NCBI GenBank assembly: GCA_008330645.1
Contig: VLTN01000077.1
Span: forward strand, 62,001-126,000
Source of the DNA: Cafeteria roenbergensis
Lineage: Eukaryota > Sar > Bigyra > Bicosoecida > Cafeteriaceae
Reading direction: 5' to 3'
Length of the DNA: 64,000 nt
Below, piece by piece: positions 19,837-29,671 of the stretch. The notes beneath the pieces were generated by a model that had not been told where the DNA came from, made no database searches, and saw nothing but the letters and a program-made list of their open reading frames with translations. The translations under genes were made by a program, and so were the position numbers. Position 1 is the first letter of the stretch; each line of letters starts with the position of its first letter.

Positions 19837-22374
19837 TCAACTCACAGCGCAGCCCACGTCCGAGTCGCCATGCAAGCCAGCCGTGTCGTCGGTGGCAGCG
19901 CTGCTGCAGGCTCCCAGAGGCGCCGCTGGCCCGCTGCCCTCGGACGTTGACCCCCGGCTGAGGAGCTGGACGAGCGGACTTCCAAACTCTGCAGGGGGGC
20001 TCTCCGCGCTGCCCATGTCTACCAGCACAGGGGACGCCGAAGAGCTGGCCTCGCTCGTGGCGGCGGCTGCCGGCGCTGACGGCGTGACTCTGGCCCCGGC
20101 AGCCGTAAAGCGCGACGCGAGGAAGCCCGGCGAGTGGTGGCCTATGCTCGACGCCTCGGACGGCGCGCTCTCGGCCGCCGCCGCAGCAGCATGCTTGACC
20201 AAGTGAGGCGGCTCCGCCACGTCGGCGCCAGCCTGCAGAGCCGTCGCATTGAGCGACGCGCCGAGGCTCTCCAGGGCGTGGATGAGGCGCGCGTGGGCCT
20301 GGATCGTGCCCTCCGGCAGCTGCTCGGGAGGTGCCGCGACTGAGGGCGAGCCTCTGTGCCCCCTCGCGGCAGCAGGTGGTTGGGCCCCTCCAGAGGGCAT
20401 GACAGCCTTTGCCGCAGCGGCCATGACCGGCTTCAGAGCGCGGAAGACTGCCAGTCGCGTGCCAAACGGAGCGCGTCGGCAGATGGAGTGCAGCGTGTCC
20501 ACAACGTCTTGCTCGTCGCCACCAGCGCTGTCAGCGGGCACGTCGCCGCGCTTGACTGCCGCGAGCAGCGAGCGCGCCATGACGGCAACCATGCTGGCCA
20601 ACGCCTGGCCTGACTCGTCGTGCGCCGTGGCCCAGAGCAGGGCATTGCGCCGCTGGCTCTCTTCAGCCACCTGCGCGCACACTGCTCCTGCGAGGCGGCC
20701 GAGGCTTGAGTTCCAGGCCTGCTCGCGCTTGCATACTTCCAGCTCGCGCTCTGCTGCGTCGCGGGCTCGGCCTGCCTCCGCCAGGGCTGCCATGCTCAGG
20801 CTGCTGGCACGTCCCGAGGGCGGCGCCGTTTCAAGCGTCGCGGCGGCGTCCTGCAGCCTCACGCCGGACCCCGACTGCTCCAGGCGGCTCGCGAGCAAGT
20901 CCCCCTGCCTCTTCGCCTCAGCCCTCAGAGCGCGCTGCTCTTCGGCACGCCGCTCCCACTCGGCGGATCCATGAGCCGCCTGGGCCAGCACGCGGGCTGC
21001 GGTGGCCTGCGCAGCAGAGGAGGAGGCCGCGGCGCCGAGCCAGCAGCTGTGCGCTTCCTCCGCCACCGTGAGCAGTCGCAGACACGCGGCCCGCCTTTCC
21101 GTGGACCGAGGAGACGGAGCGCTCGACACGGAAGGGCCACCTGCAGCGCCTCTGGTCGGGCCACCGGTGCCACTTGGCGGAGGGGAGGGCGTCGCGGAAG
21201 CAGCGGAGGCAGGCGTGCAGGCGCCTCGCGCGCCCGGGAGCGCGCGAGGAGGCTCGCGGCCTTGGCCCATGGGCGCCGTGGAGGGGGGAGGGACAGCCCG
21301 CGCGGCGCCACAGAAGGATCCCGAGGCTGGCACGGAGCTGAAAGACGAGGACGAAGCGGTGTGCGGCAGCGACGGCTGCAGCGAGGGCGGGTCCCGCGCA
21401 CGGTTGGCTCCCCCCCCGACCGCGCTGGAAGCCTGGCTCCGCCCAGCAGTGCTGCCGCCTTCAGCCGTCGGCACCGCGCTGGGAGAGCCGTCTGGCTGCA
21501 GGCGAGCGCGCTGCGCCGGTGGCTCGAGTTCGGACGAGGCACTGCTGGAGCTGCTGCTGCGGCCACCGCCACCACCGCTGCTGGAACTGCTGCTGCTTGA
21601 GCTGCTGCTTGAGCTGCTGCTGCTGCCGCCGCCACCGCCACCGCTGCTGCTGCTACTGCTGCCGCCGCCGCCGCTGCTGGATGTGAGAGGTCGAGTCTCA
21701 GCCCCAACGGCGCGGCTGCTCTCCCCAGCCTGGCCGGAACCGTGCTCGTCGCAATCGGGGGATTCGGACCTGCTCCGGTAGCGCTTGCCACTCCGTGCCT
21801 GTCCGGCGGTTGCCGGTCCCATCGTGCGGAAGTCGAGAGGGTTTCGCAGCGGTGCGGCCAGAGACTGGCCGCGACGCACACCCTCCACACTGGGCATGCG
21901 AACTACGGCGTGCCCGTGATCACGCAGCTGGTCCCGCACAGCATCGTTGAGGCAGGCAAGCAGCGTGCCGCGGTCGCTGAGCGGCGAGTTCGCGCCTGCA
22001 GCGTTGCTGCCAGCGAGAGACAGTTTCGCCGATTTGTCCATGACCAGCGAAAAGCGTCCAGATGACGCCCTTGAGAGCCCGACCAGCATCTCAACAGCGC
22101 TCATGAAGTCCTTGGAGCGGCCCTTTCGCCGCGACGCGCACGCCCGGTGCAAACGGGCACATGCTCGAGCGAGTTCAGGAAGCGGCTCGACCCCGACGCC
22201 GCGCTCAAGTGCCATTGCCCACCGCGCCAACAGTGCGCCGTGGTCGCCGGCATGTGCGTGTGCGCTGTCCGCTTGGGAGGGCTCTCGCGCCGGGCCTGCA
22301 GCGTCCGGGTCCTGGTTGAGCAGACGCGTCAGCCAGCGCCTGGCGTGTTGCGCCGGCTCCCTTCCCGCCGCCAT
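19837..22374 (-). CDS. Ser/Gly-rich protein of unknown function
   Basis: No family is recognised. The frame from the ATG at 22374 gives 845 residues and is open further upstream to 22782, so an N-terminal exon may be missing. Residues 1-130 look folded, with helices such as HARRWLTRLLNQD and FMSAVEMLVGLSRASSGRFSLV. The next part is charged and contains a long Ser run mixed with Gly blocks at about 230-280, coded by agc/ggc triplets (21540-21690). The C-terminal half has Ala-rich helices that could form coiled coil (ELEVCKREQAWNSSLGRLAG) and a helical block around DVVDTLHSICRRAPF that resembles an armadillo- or importin-like helix, without a firm match. It converges on the PHAF1 gene with 198 bp between stops. 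Confidence 0.5.
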   Translation of the reverse strand: MAAGREPAQHARRWLTRLLNQDPDAAGPAREPSQADSAHAHAGDHGALLARWAMALERGVGVEPLPELARACARLHRACASRRKGRSKDFMSAVEMLVGLSRASSGRFSLVMDKSAKLSLAGSNAAGANSPLSDRGTLLACLNDAVRDQLRDHGHAVVRMPSVEGVRRGQSLAAPLRNPLDFRTMGPATAGQARSGKRYRSRSESPDCDEHGSGQAGESSRAVGAETRPLTSSSGGGGSSSSSSGGGGGGSSSSSSSSSSSSSSSSGGGGGRSSSSSSASSELEPPAQRARLQPDGSPSAVPTAEGGSTAGRSQASSAVGGGANRARDPPSLQPSLPHTASSSSFSSVPASGSFCGAARAVPPPSTAPMGQGREPPRALPGARGACTPASAASATPSPPPSGTGGPTRGAAGGPSVSSAPSPRSTERRAACLRLLTVAEEAHSCWLGAAASSSAAQATAARVLAQAAHGSAEWERRAEEQRALRAEAKRQGDLLASRLEQSGSGVRLQDAAATLETAPPSGRASSLSMAALAEAGRARDAAERELEVCKREQAWNSSLGRLAGAVCAQVAEESQRRNALLWATAHDESGQALASMVAVMARSLLAAVKRGDVPADSAGGDEQDVVDTLHSICRRAPFGTRLAVFRALKPVMAAAAKAVMPSGGAQPPAAARGHRGSPSVAAPPEQLPEGTIQAHARLIHALESLGASLNATALQAGADVAEPPHLVKHAAAAAAESAPSEASSIGHHSPGFLASRFTAAGARVTPSAPAAAATSEASSSASPVLVDMGSAESPPAEFGSPLVQLLSRGSTSEGSGPAAPLGACSSAATDDTAGLHGDSDVGCAVS
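21540..21690 (-). repeat. Ser/Gly triplet-repeat tract
   Basis: A 150-bp tract of ctg/cct/gcc triplets (agc and ggc on the minus strand) within the Ser-rich gene, coding mixed poly-Ser and poly-Gly. Likely slippage-prone. Confidence 0.85.
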
Positions 22375-23087
22375 GGTCCGGGCCGCTGCTTGCAAAGCCG
22401 GTGCGCTCTTGCGGGGTTGACTTTCGCGCGGGGCCTTGCCAGGTGCGGCTGGCTGCTGCCGGGCACATCCCACCAGCAGAGCTGCAAGCAACCCGCCGTT
22501 TGAACGTCGCAGCAAGTCGCCACCGCCACGAAAACACGCGCTCGGCGTGGAGCGGCGCCGGTGCAGGGTGGAGCCCGCTGGCCGGCCCTCGGGGGGTGGC
22601 TCGCGATCCGGGCGAAGCGGTTCCTGGGCGCGCGCGCGCACTCCGCGCAGTCGACGGGCTGCGGCTCGGCGGGTGCGTGCGCCGCGCGGCGGGAAGCGGG
22701 AGGCCCAGTCGGCTTGGCAGCAGCGCGCAGCGCGCCAACCAATTTGAACGTGACGCGCTCGCCGCACAACGTACACAAGCATCTGCTCAAATCAGGCTCG
22801 AGAACATTCCAAATGAATCCCAATCACAGCGGTGGCACATCGCCATGCGGAACGTCTCGGCTGTGAGCGGGGGACGCTGGAGGGCGGGTCACCGCGCATC
22901 GTGAAACCGCCCCGTGACGGCCAGAGCTGCAGCGCGTCGGGGCTGCGGGCTGACAAGGGCGGGCGGCCACACTCCTGGCCGATGCCAGCATTCCTCCCTC
23001 CTCGCTCAGAGAACCAAGGATGACAGGTCTCTGGCTAGCCAAGACTCGCCACGCAGGAAGGGCGCCGAGAGCTCTGCGCCCGGGACC
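22375..23087 (-). other. Gap between two minus-strand genes
   Basis: This 713-bp stretch lies between the phosphodiesterase stop and the Ser-rich gene start and should hold the latter's promoter. A minus frame at 22823 begins with MGFIWNVLEPDLSRCL and a CTLC pair and could be an extra N-terminal exon of the Ser-rich gene; I cannot prove a splice. Otherwise nothing is seen. Confidence 0.3.
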
Positions 23088-25211
23088 CTACTCCGTGCGG
23101 CGCGGCGGCGGCGGCGGAGGGGGGGAGGTGGGTGCGGCAGCGGGCGGAGCCGCGGCGGGAGGAGCGACGGCCTCGGCGTCGGCGTCAAGGCGCGACTGCC
23201 ACTCGGCGATGTTGGACTCGAGGTGGCTCAGGGGCTGCTCGACGCTGAACCAAGGATCGGCGTCCCCGCAAGTGACGTCGTCGCAGTTTGCGTCGTTGAT
23301 CTGGCGGTAGAGGGGCTGGACGATGAACCGGATGAACCCGAGCTGGAACTTGCCCATCGGAATCTCGGACTCGCGGTCGAAGCCCGCAGCGATGGGAAGG
23401 CCGAGGGAGCGCTCCTCGTCGCCCTGCTCGTAGAACTCGGCGCGCACGCGATCGGCCCACGCCGCCGCAGTGCCGAAGCGCTTGGCAGGGTTGCTGACGT
23501 CGGCTGCGTGCAGAGCGAGGCCCTTGACCAGCAAGCGGGCCTCCAGATCCGTGTCTAGGTCCAGCACAGCCGCCCCGCCGCCGCCGGCGGCGGCGGCTTC
23601 CACGGCAGGCGAGGCGGCCGCGGACGCCTCCTCGGGCGGAGCACCCGTGGGGGATGCGGGGGCGCTGCTGCCATGGTCCTCGCCGAGCTCGATGCGCGCG
23701 CGCGCGGCCTCGATTTTGCGGCCGAGGGCGGCAACCTGGTTGAAGTGCTCCGCGTTGTCGGTGGCCAGGATGATGGAGATCATGTCGCGGCGGACGGAGG
23801 TGCGCTGGGCCGGCTGAAGGGCGGAGATCCAGTCCATCGAGGCGTCGCGCATCAGCTCGAAAGCGCGCGCAGCGTGCATGTTCTCGAGCGGGGAGCGGTC
23901 GTTGTAGCGAAGCGCCAGCGGGTGCATGGTGGCCACCAGGAAGGGGTTGTTCCGGCCAATGTGGCCCGTGTCGTGGGCGGCAGCGCCCAGGACGAGCGCA
24001 AGCTTCTCCTCGTCGCTGAGCCAGTGGCCCATGCCGCCGCCCTCTGCTTTGCCCGTCGCCGAGGTTCCGGACCAGGTGAACCAGAACGTGGTCTGCGTGA
24101 CGTCCGCTCCGTGCACCCGGTTGTGGTACGGAGGGTCGCTGTAGCCCTCCTCTACGGCGCGTAGCCACGTGCGCACAGCGGGCTCGCTCAGGCCGAGGGA
24201 GGCCGGCAGGCCGTGGCGCTGGAGGGCCGCCCAGCCCACGGTCTCGATGACGTTGTGGGGGCGCGCTGCCGCGAGCGAAAAGATGTCGAAGGACCAAGCG
24301 GTGAGCTCGGAGAGCAGCGCCGTGACAGCCGTGGTCACGCTGGCCGAGGGGGCGTGAGTTGGGCCTGGGGAGCCAGCTGCCTTGCTAGAGGGGTCGCTGC
24401 CGGTGGCGGGGCTTGCCGAAAGCACCGCGCGGGCGGCGGGAAGCGCGTCGAGCACTTGCCTGGCAGCTGCTGCGGCGGCAACCACGGCCTCGGCGGCTGC
24501 GCGAGCGGAAGCGCCCCCGGCTGCGGCAGCGGCCGCGGCCGCGGCAGGGCGGCCCTCCCCAGCTGCAGCCGCGCTGGGCTGCGGCCGTGCCCTGTCCGCG
24601 AATGGGATGTGGCGCGTGGCCACGGGCATCGCGCTGGAGACCGTGGTTCCGGTCACGTCGGCCACGTCCGAGTCGGTCGACGAGGGTCCCCCGGAGCCGG
24701 CTCCGATGGCGGCAGCCGTGATGCGCGTCTGGGCGCGGGCCGTGTCTGCCTCCGAGGCCGGCGCGCCGCGGAGGCGCGACGGCACGCCGGCGAGCTTGGT
24801 GCCGGCCACGCCGCCTGCTGGGCTGCCCGGGGTGGAGAAGGTTCCCGCCAGGTGCGAGACCAGCTGCGGGTCGCTCATGCGCAGCGTGTCGAACCGCGAT
24901 CGAATGGCGGCCGCGACAGCACCGGGCTCGGCGGCCCGGGCGGTCAGGCGCTCCACGAGGGCAAGCAGCGCTTGCACCTCCTTGAATGACACCCGCGCGC
25001 CGGCCTTGTCGGCCTGGCACCGGCGCTGGAGGTTGCGCAGCGCGCGGACGGCATCGAGGGCGTCCACAGTTCCCTCGACGCCGGCCATGGCCGCGCTGGC
25101 GACGGCAGCCAGGTGGGTCTCGGGCATGGAAGCGGTCCTGCGTCTGCGGCCGCGCAGGCCGGACGATTCCGCCATGGGCTTGCCCACCAGGGCGGGAGCA
25201 GCGTCACTCAT
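23088..25211 (-). CDS. 3',5'-cyclic nucleotide phosphodiesterase (class I)
   Basis: Hydrolyses cAMP and/or cGMP. The single frame from the ATG at 25211 encodes 707 residues. The catalytic domain begins around residue 330 and holds the class I metal sites: YHNRVHGADVTQ (about 360-372), HDTGHIGRNN (about 410-419), and the third-metal aspartate in LHAADVSNPAKRF (about 568). The glutamine that sets nucleotide choice should lie in the MGKFQLGFIRFIVQPLY block, here GKFQLGF, as in animal PDEs. A 40-residue Ala/Ser/Gly insert sits between helices before the third site. The first 330 residues lack GAF, PAS or membrane segments and are Ala-rich, with helices at MAGVEGTVDALDAVRALRNL. The tail is proline-rich (TSPPPPPPPRRTE). 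Likely soluble. It is divergent from the PUR-RRM gene. Confidence 0.93.
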   Translation of the reverse strand: MSDAAPALVGKPMAESSGLRGRRRRTASMPETHLAAVASAAMAGVEGTVDALDAVRALRNLQRRCQADKAGARVSFKEVQALLALVERLTARAAEPGAVAAAIRSRFDTLRMSDPQLVSHLAGTFSTPGSPAGGVAGTKLAGVPSRLRGAPASEADTARAQTRITAAAIGAGSGGPSSTDSDVADVTGTTVSSAMPVATRHIPFADRARPQPSAAAAGEGRPAAAAAAAAAGGASARAAAEAVVAAAAAARQVLDALPAARAVLSASPATGSDPSSKAAGSPGPTHAPSASVTTAVTALLSELTAWSFDIFSLAAARPHNVIETVGWAALQRHGLPASLGLSEPAVRTWLRAVEEGYSDPPYHNRVHGADVTQTTFWFTWSGTSATGKAEGGGMGHWLSDEEKLALVLGAAAHDTGHIGRNNPFLVATMHPLALRYNDRSPLENMHAARAFELMRDASMDWISALQPAQRTSVRRDMISIILATDNAEHFNQVAALGRKIEAARARIELGEDHGSSAPASPTGAPPEEASAAASPAVEAAAAGGGGAAVLDLDTDLEARLLVKGLALHAADVSNPAKRFGTAAAWADRVRAEFYEQGDEERSLGLPIAAGFDRESEIPMGKFQLGFIRFIVQPLYRQINDANCDDVTCGDADPWFSVEQPLSHLESNIAEWQSRLDADAEAVAPPAAAPPAAAPTSPPPPPPPRRTE

Positions 25212-25754
25212 TGCGCGCAGCACCGGTGCGCGGGTGCCGGACGGGGAGGAGAGGGCGCGGGGGGGTCGGGCGCAGCGGCTCCGGTGACGGGGCAGCGGCT
25301 GGTGCAAGGGGGTTGGCGCAAGATGTTGCCGGAGGTAACTGCGGGACTCGGCTGGCCGCGGGCTGCAAGTCTCGCGCACAGCCGGGCTGGCTGCCTCGGC
25401 GACAGGGGGGCGAGAGGGCGTGACCTGTGCGCCGGCTGGTGTGGGCTGCAAGCAGCCGCAGGGAGTGGTGCCGGGGGCTGGCGCGCCCGCACGCTGGTGG
25501 CTGGTTGTCAAGCGGCGATGCTGTTGCCCGTTTCTCTGCCTCCGCCGCGCGACTCTGCAGCCTGAGTTCGGGAGCCGCCACTCCAACTGAGGCGCTCTGC
25601 AGCTTGGAGAGTCGTGCGGACTTGGATTCGAGGTTTGAAGGGTGACGTCGTCGCGTTTGGGGGGAAAACCGAGGCTGCTGACTGCCGATGCCCGAGCGGC
25701 CCCCTCGGCCTCCTCCCGCCCCGGCACACTATCAGGGGTTGTGGGAGGTCCGCG
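25212..25754. promoter_or_regulatory. Divergent spacer, phosphodiesterase / PUR-RRM
   Basis: A 543-bp spacer between two divergent starts that should hold both promoters. The plus-strand side (25614-25754) is open in frame with the PUR-RRM gene and could be 5' UTR or an N-terminal extension. No specific motif stands out. Confidence 0.4.
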
Positions 25755-26599
25755 ATGGCTGCTTCTGACCGCCGGGGTGTGTCTGGGGAGGTGGAGATTT
25801 GCTCCAAGAGCGTGACGGTCGAGCAGAAGCGCATCTTCTTTAACCTCAAGCAAAACTCTCGCGGCAGGTTCCTCAAGGTGAGGCCGTGGGCGGGAGTGGG
25901 GTGCAGAAAGCATGTCGCTCGCGGCGCTCTTGCGGCTGGCAGCCCGGGCGACCGGGAGGGGGCGGTGATGGGTGCGGCGGGGGGATTGGGAGCAATTGAA
26001 TGGCGGGCCTGCTGACCACCGGGCCGCGGACGCCTGCCGCGCCCGAACGCCGCGACGCCGCACCACGCCACGCTGCTCCAAGGCGCACGGGCGTGGCCGG
26101 GAGCACTGTGGCGTCCGAAAGCCGCCCCGCGCCGCCGTCCCTTCCCGCGAACGAGCCGCAGATCGCCGAGGTGTCGCGCTCCGGCAACAGGTCGACGATC
26201 ATTGTGCCCGAGTCCGGATGGATGACCTTCCGCGACATGCTCAACAGCTTCATCACTGGCGAGGCCACCGAGGGCATCGCCATGCCTGAGCTCCCCGAGC
26301 CTGTGGCAGGCGCGGCCGGCGCTGGCGGCGCGGGCGCAATGCCCAGCGAGTCGTCCGGCCTGCAGCTCTGGGTGGAGAACCTCCCGTGGGACCTGACTGA
26401 GGAGGACCTCATGTCCTACTTCACCCCGGTGGGGCCTGTGGATGCGTGCGACGTGCAGCGCCGCGCGGACGGCAAGTCTCGCGGCACCGCCGTGGTGCGC
26501 TACACGTCGGCCGAGCACGCCACTCGCGCCATCGAGTCCCTCGACGGGTCCGACATCGGTGGGCGCAACATCCGCGTGCGCCTGGACCGCCGCGGGTGA
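25755..26599 (+). CDS. PUR-repeat and RRM fusion protein
   Basis: A 186-residue nucleic-acid-binding protein in two exons, 25755-25877 and 26162-26599. The intron (GTGAGG to CCGCAG, phase 0) cuts one PUR repeat exactly where the family has its KQN...GRFLK strand: exon 1 ends KQNSRGRFLK and exon 2 starts IAEVSRSGNRSTI, with the closing helix WMTFRDMLNSFI. PUR repeats bind purine-rich single-stranded DNA or RNA. After an Ala/Gly linker comes a complete RRM at about residues 108-184: RNP2 LWVENL, WDLTEEDLMSYF, RNP1 SRGTAVVRY, ending RNIRVRLDRRG. Animal Pur-alpha has three PUR repeats and no RRM. The N-terminus could extend to 25614 in the same frame. Likely role in RNA metabolism; the joining of the two domains is clearly visible across one junction. 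Confidence 0.85.
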
Positions 26600-27012
26600 G
26601 GCAGCCCCGGCAGCGCGGGCGCGCTGCTCGCTGCGCGCGGGGCGCCCCTCTCGCTGCCTGCAGCCGCAAGGGAGGCCTCTCCATGCATGGCTCGGCCGGC
26701 GACCCTTTAACTGTGTGCACGCCGCGGCTTGAAGCAGTCAAACCCAACAGAGACAACCGCGGCATGGTTCTTTCCGATGTGGCTGCCAGGTGTGGCCAAA
26801 GTTTGGCGGGCTGCGCGGCTGGCTGGGGGGCTGCCCCGGCGCCCGCGGAGTACAGCGTACACTCTTTTGATTCGTGAGCGCACGCGCGGCGCAAATCAGG
26901 CCGCCCGACTCGGCAGGAGTGGCGACTCGGGCGGCAGCAAGCAACACGGAAGGCCGACGCTGCGCCACAAACGGCCCACGGGGGAGCAAGCAGCAGCGGC
27001 GGAGCAGCGGGC
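26600..27012. other. Convergent gap, PUR-RRM / V-ATPase B
   Basis: A 413-bp tail-to-tail gap holding two 3' ends. It is a little less GC-rich than the genes around it. No ORF, repeat or poly(A) signal stands out. Confidence 0.4.
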
Positions 27013-28950
27013 CTAATGGCCGCCAGCCCCGGCGGCAGAGGCTGCGGCCGCGCCACCGGCAGCCGCCTCTGCTTCGTCGGGCGCCTCGCCAGCTGCCAGG
27101 CCGGACCCGCGCCCAAAGGCGCCCTCGGTGCCGCGCACCATGTCAGCGCTCTGCCCGGCGAAGTAGGTGTCGATGAAGCGCTGGGGGATCTTCTTCAGCA
27201 TCGAGGCGCCCAGCACGCGCAGCAGCGACCACGCGCGGTCGAGGGAGTCGAAGATGGTCCGGGACTCGTCGTGGCCCTGGGAGAGGAAGTCCTCTTCAAA
27301 GAGCTGCATGAACTTGAGGTGCGTGCGCTGCTCCTCGGTGAGCGCCTCCACGCCCACAACTGTGCGCATGGCGTCTGCGTCCTTGCCTGCCGCATACGCG
27401 GCGTAAAGCTGGTTGGACACGCTCGGGTGGTCCTCGCGGGTGAAGCCCTTGCCGATGGCGGACTTCATCAGCCGCGAGAGGGACGGCATCACGTTGATGG
27501 GCGGGTACACCTTGGCGTTGTGAAGCTGCCGGTCGATGTAGATCTGCCCCTCCGTGATGTAGCCGGTGAGGTCGGGGATGGGGTGGGTGATGTCGTCGTT
27601 GGGCATGGTCAGAATGGGCAACTGGGTGATGGAGCCGTTGCAGCCGCGGATGCGGCCAGCTCGCTCGTAGATGGTGGAGAGGTCGGTGTACATGTAGCCG
27701 GGGTAGGAGCGACGGCCGGGCACCTCCTCGCGCGCCGCTGACACCTCCCGGAGCGCGTCGGCGTAGGAGCTCATGTCCGTGAGGATGACCAGCACGTGCA
27801 TCTCGCGCTCGTACGCGAGGTACTCCGCGGTGGTGAGGGCCAGGCGCGGGGTGATGATGCGCTCGATGGTGGGGTCGTCCGCCCGGTTGGTGAAGAGCAC
27901 CGTGCGCGCCATGGCGCCGCTCTCCTCGAAGTCGTCCCTGAAGAAGCGGTCCGTCTCCTTGTTCACGCCCATGGCGCCGAACACGATCGCAAAGTTGTCC
28001 GGGTGGTGGTCCACGGTGCCCTTGCCCTCCACCAGCCCGGCCTGCCGGCAGATCTGCGCGCCAATCTCGTTGTGCGGCAGGCCTGCCGCCGAGAAGAGGG
28101 GGATCTTCTGCCCGCGAGCAATGCTGTTCATAGTGTCGATTGCGGAAATGCCAGTCTGGATCATCTCGCGCGGGTAGTCGCGAGAGTACGGGTTGATCGG
28201 CTGCCCCATGATGTCCTCCCACCGCTCTGCGAGCACGGGCGGCGCGCCGTCGGTTGGCTTGCCAGAGCCGTCGAAGCTGCGCCCCAGCATCTCCTCCGCG
28301 ATGGGCATCTTATACACGTCACCGGAAAACTCGCAAGTCGTGAAAGTGTTGTCGATGCCGTCGGTGCCCTCGAACACTTGCACCACGGCACGCTTGCCCG
28401 AAATCTCGAGCACCTGGCCCTTGCGCTGGGTCCCGTCGCGCAGCGTAAGGTTCACGATCTCCGAGTAGCGCGGGGCCTGCGGGGCGGGCGGGGCGCGAGG
28501 CCGAGGCGGGGAATCGCGTGGCTGCGGAGAGGGCGCCCTGCAATCTGGACAGCAAGTCGGCTGCGCGGCTGGAGCCCTCGCCCCCTCGCGCGCCGGCGGG
28601 ACGCAACAGCACGCGCATCTCAGGCAGAACGAACCTTGACGTTGTCCAGAATCACGAGGGGGCCGTTCACACCGGAGATGGTGCGGTAGTCTGCGCAAGA
28701 ACATCCGAAGCGACACCGGAGAGCGCGAGGTTGAGGCTCGAGCGTGGCGAGCTGCTCGCGCGCCGGGCAGCGGCCCCACGGGGCAAGCCCCGCGCTGCGC
28801 CGCCGCCACGAGCCGACAGCCGGGCGCGCGCCGCCGCGTGCTCTCACCGATTCGCGGCGTCGCAGTGTAGTCGGCCATGGCCGCCATAGCATTGGCCAAA
28901 TCGAGGCCATCTGCCCCGGGGAACCTGGCAGCCGCCGCAGACACGGACAT
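27013..28950 (-). CDS. V-type proton ATPase subunit B
   Basis: Non-catalytic, nucleotide-binding subunit of the V1 head, acidifying vacuoles and endosomes. Three exons, 28950-28848, 28690-28635 and 28476-27013, encode 540 residues. Exon 2 is only 56 nt and carries [18 protein letters not shown]; phases 1 and 0 agree on both sides. Exon 3 starts [14 protein letters not shown] and has the family hallmarks [20 protein letters not shown] (degenerate P-loop), [12 protein letters not shown]-like [30 protein letters not shown] and [20 protein letters not shown]. The C-terminal 35 residues are an Ala/Gly-rich tail beyond the usual end. Intron 2 begins GTTCGT, not GTGAG. Divergent from ARMC6. Confidence 0.97.
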   Translation of the reverse strand: MSVSAAAARFPGADGLDLANAMAAMADYTATPRIGESTRRRAPGCRLVAAAQRGACPVGPLPGARAARHARASTSRSPVSLRMFLRRLPHHLRCERPPRDSGQRQGSFCLRCACCCVPPAREGARAPAAQPTCCPDCRAPSPQPRDSPPRPRAPPAPQAPRYSEIVNLTLRDGTQRKGQVLEISGKRAVVQVFEGTDGIDNTFTTCEFSGDVYKMPIAEEMLGRSFDGSGKPTDGAPPVLAERWEDIMGQPINPYSRDYPREMIQTGISAIDTMNSIARGQKIPLFSAAGLPHNEIGAQICRQAGLVEGKGTVDHHPDNFAIVFGAMGVNKETDRFFRDDFEESGAMARTVLFTNRADDPTIERIITPRLALTTAEYLAYEREMHVLVILTDMSSYADALREVSAAREEVPGRRSYPGYMYTDLSTIYERAGRIRGCNGSITQLPILTMPNDDITHPIPDLTGYITEGQIYIDRQLHNAKVYPPINVMPSLSRLMKSAIGKGFTREDHPSVSNQLYAAYAAGKDADAMRTVVGVEALTEEQRTHLKFMQLFEEDFLSQGHDESRTIFDSLDRAWSLLRVLGASMLKKIPQRFIDTYFAGQSADMVRGTEGAFGRGSGLAAGEAPDEAEAAAGGAAAASAAGAGGH

Positions 28951-29671
28951 GCTGATCCTTGGGGTGAGGCGAGGAGCGGTCGGGGAGTCTCGGCTGCGCG
29001 GCGAGCCTGTCCCAGGGCGCTGTGGCCGTGTGTGGGCGGCGCGGCCCGCTCGCGGGCCAGCCGCGGCCGGCGATTGTTGCATTGCCGTCGCTGCTCGCAA
29101 GCTTGAAGGCCGGCTCTGCTGGGCTGCGCCGCGCGGACTCCGCGGCCGGCGCGCCCCCCCCCGCGCAGAATCGGCCCAAGTCTGCAGACAGCTGCGTTAC
29201 AACCATGGCTCGCCCCAATAGCGGGGCAAGCTGCGCCGCTGGTGTCCTTCGTAGCGACCCAGGACCGCCGAGGGCCGCTGGCCGGTCGGGCACGACCGGC
29301 GGCAGCACCCCGCCAGCGCGCGTTTGGTCAGTGTATCCTGCACCGCGGGAGGCGGCTGCGCCGGCCGCAGCACCCGCGAGCGCACGGAGGCCACGCATTT
29401 GCCGCTTTTGCGTGTGCGTGCGCGCAAGCCAACAATTGCATTTCGCAAGCTGGGCAGAGCCGAGGCGATTTTCATCGCCGCCCCAGCAGGCTTCCCGCCA
29501 GCGCGCGCAGCTGACGGGCCACTCGACACCTGGAAGCCTGGGGTCGGCAGACTCCTCAGCGCTTGGAACCTGTTTCCCCTCTTTCCTGCGTCGCGAGGCA
29601 GCGGGGAACCGCTCGTGACGACTGCCAGCTGGGGCGTCTGAGGCCGGGCCTAACGGCGGAAATTGCACACC
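28951..29671. promoter_or_regulatory. Divergent spacer, V-ATPase B / ARMC6
   Basis: A 721-bp spacer between divergent starts, the promoter region for both. No TATA-like box or repeat is seen; frames here are unconvincing. Confidence 0.4.
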
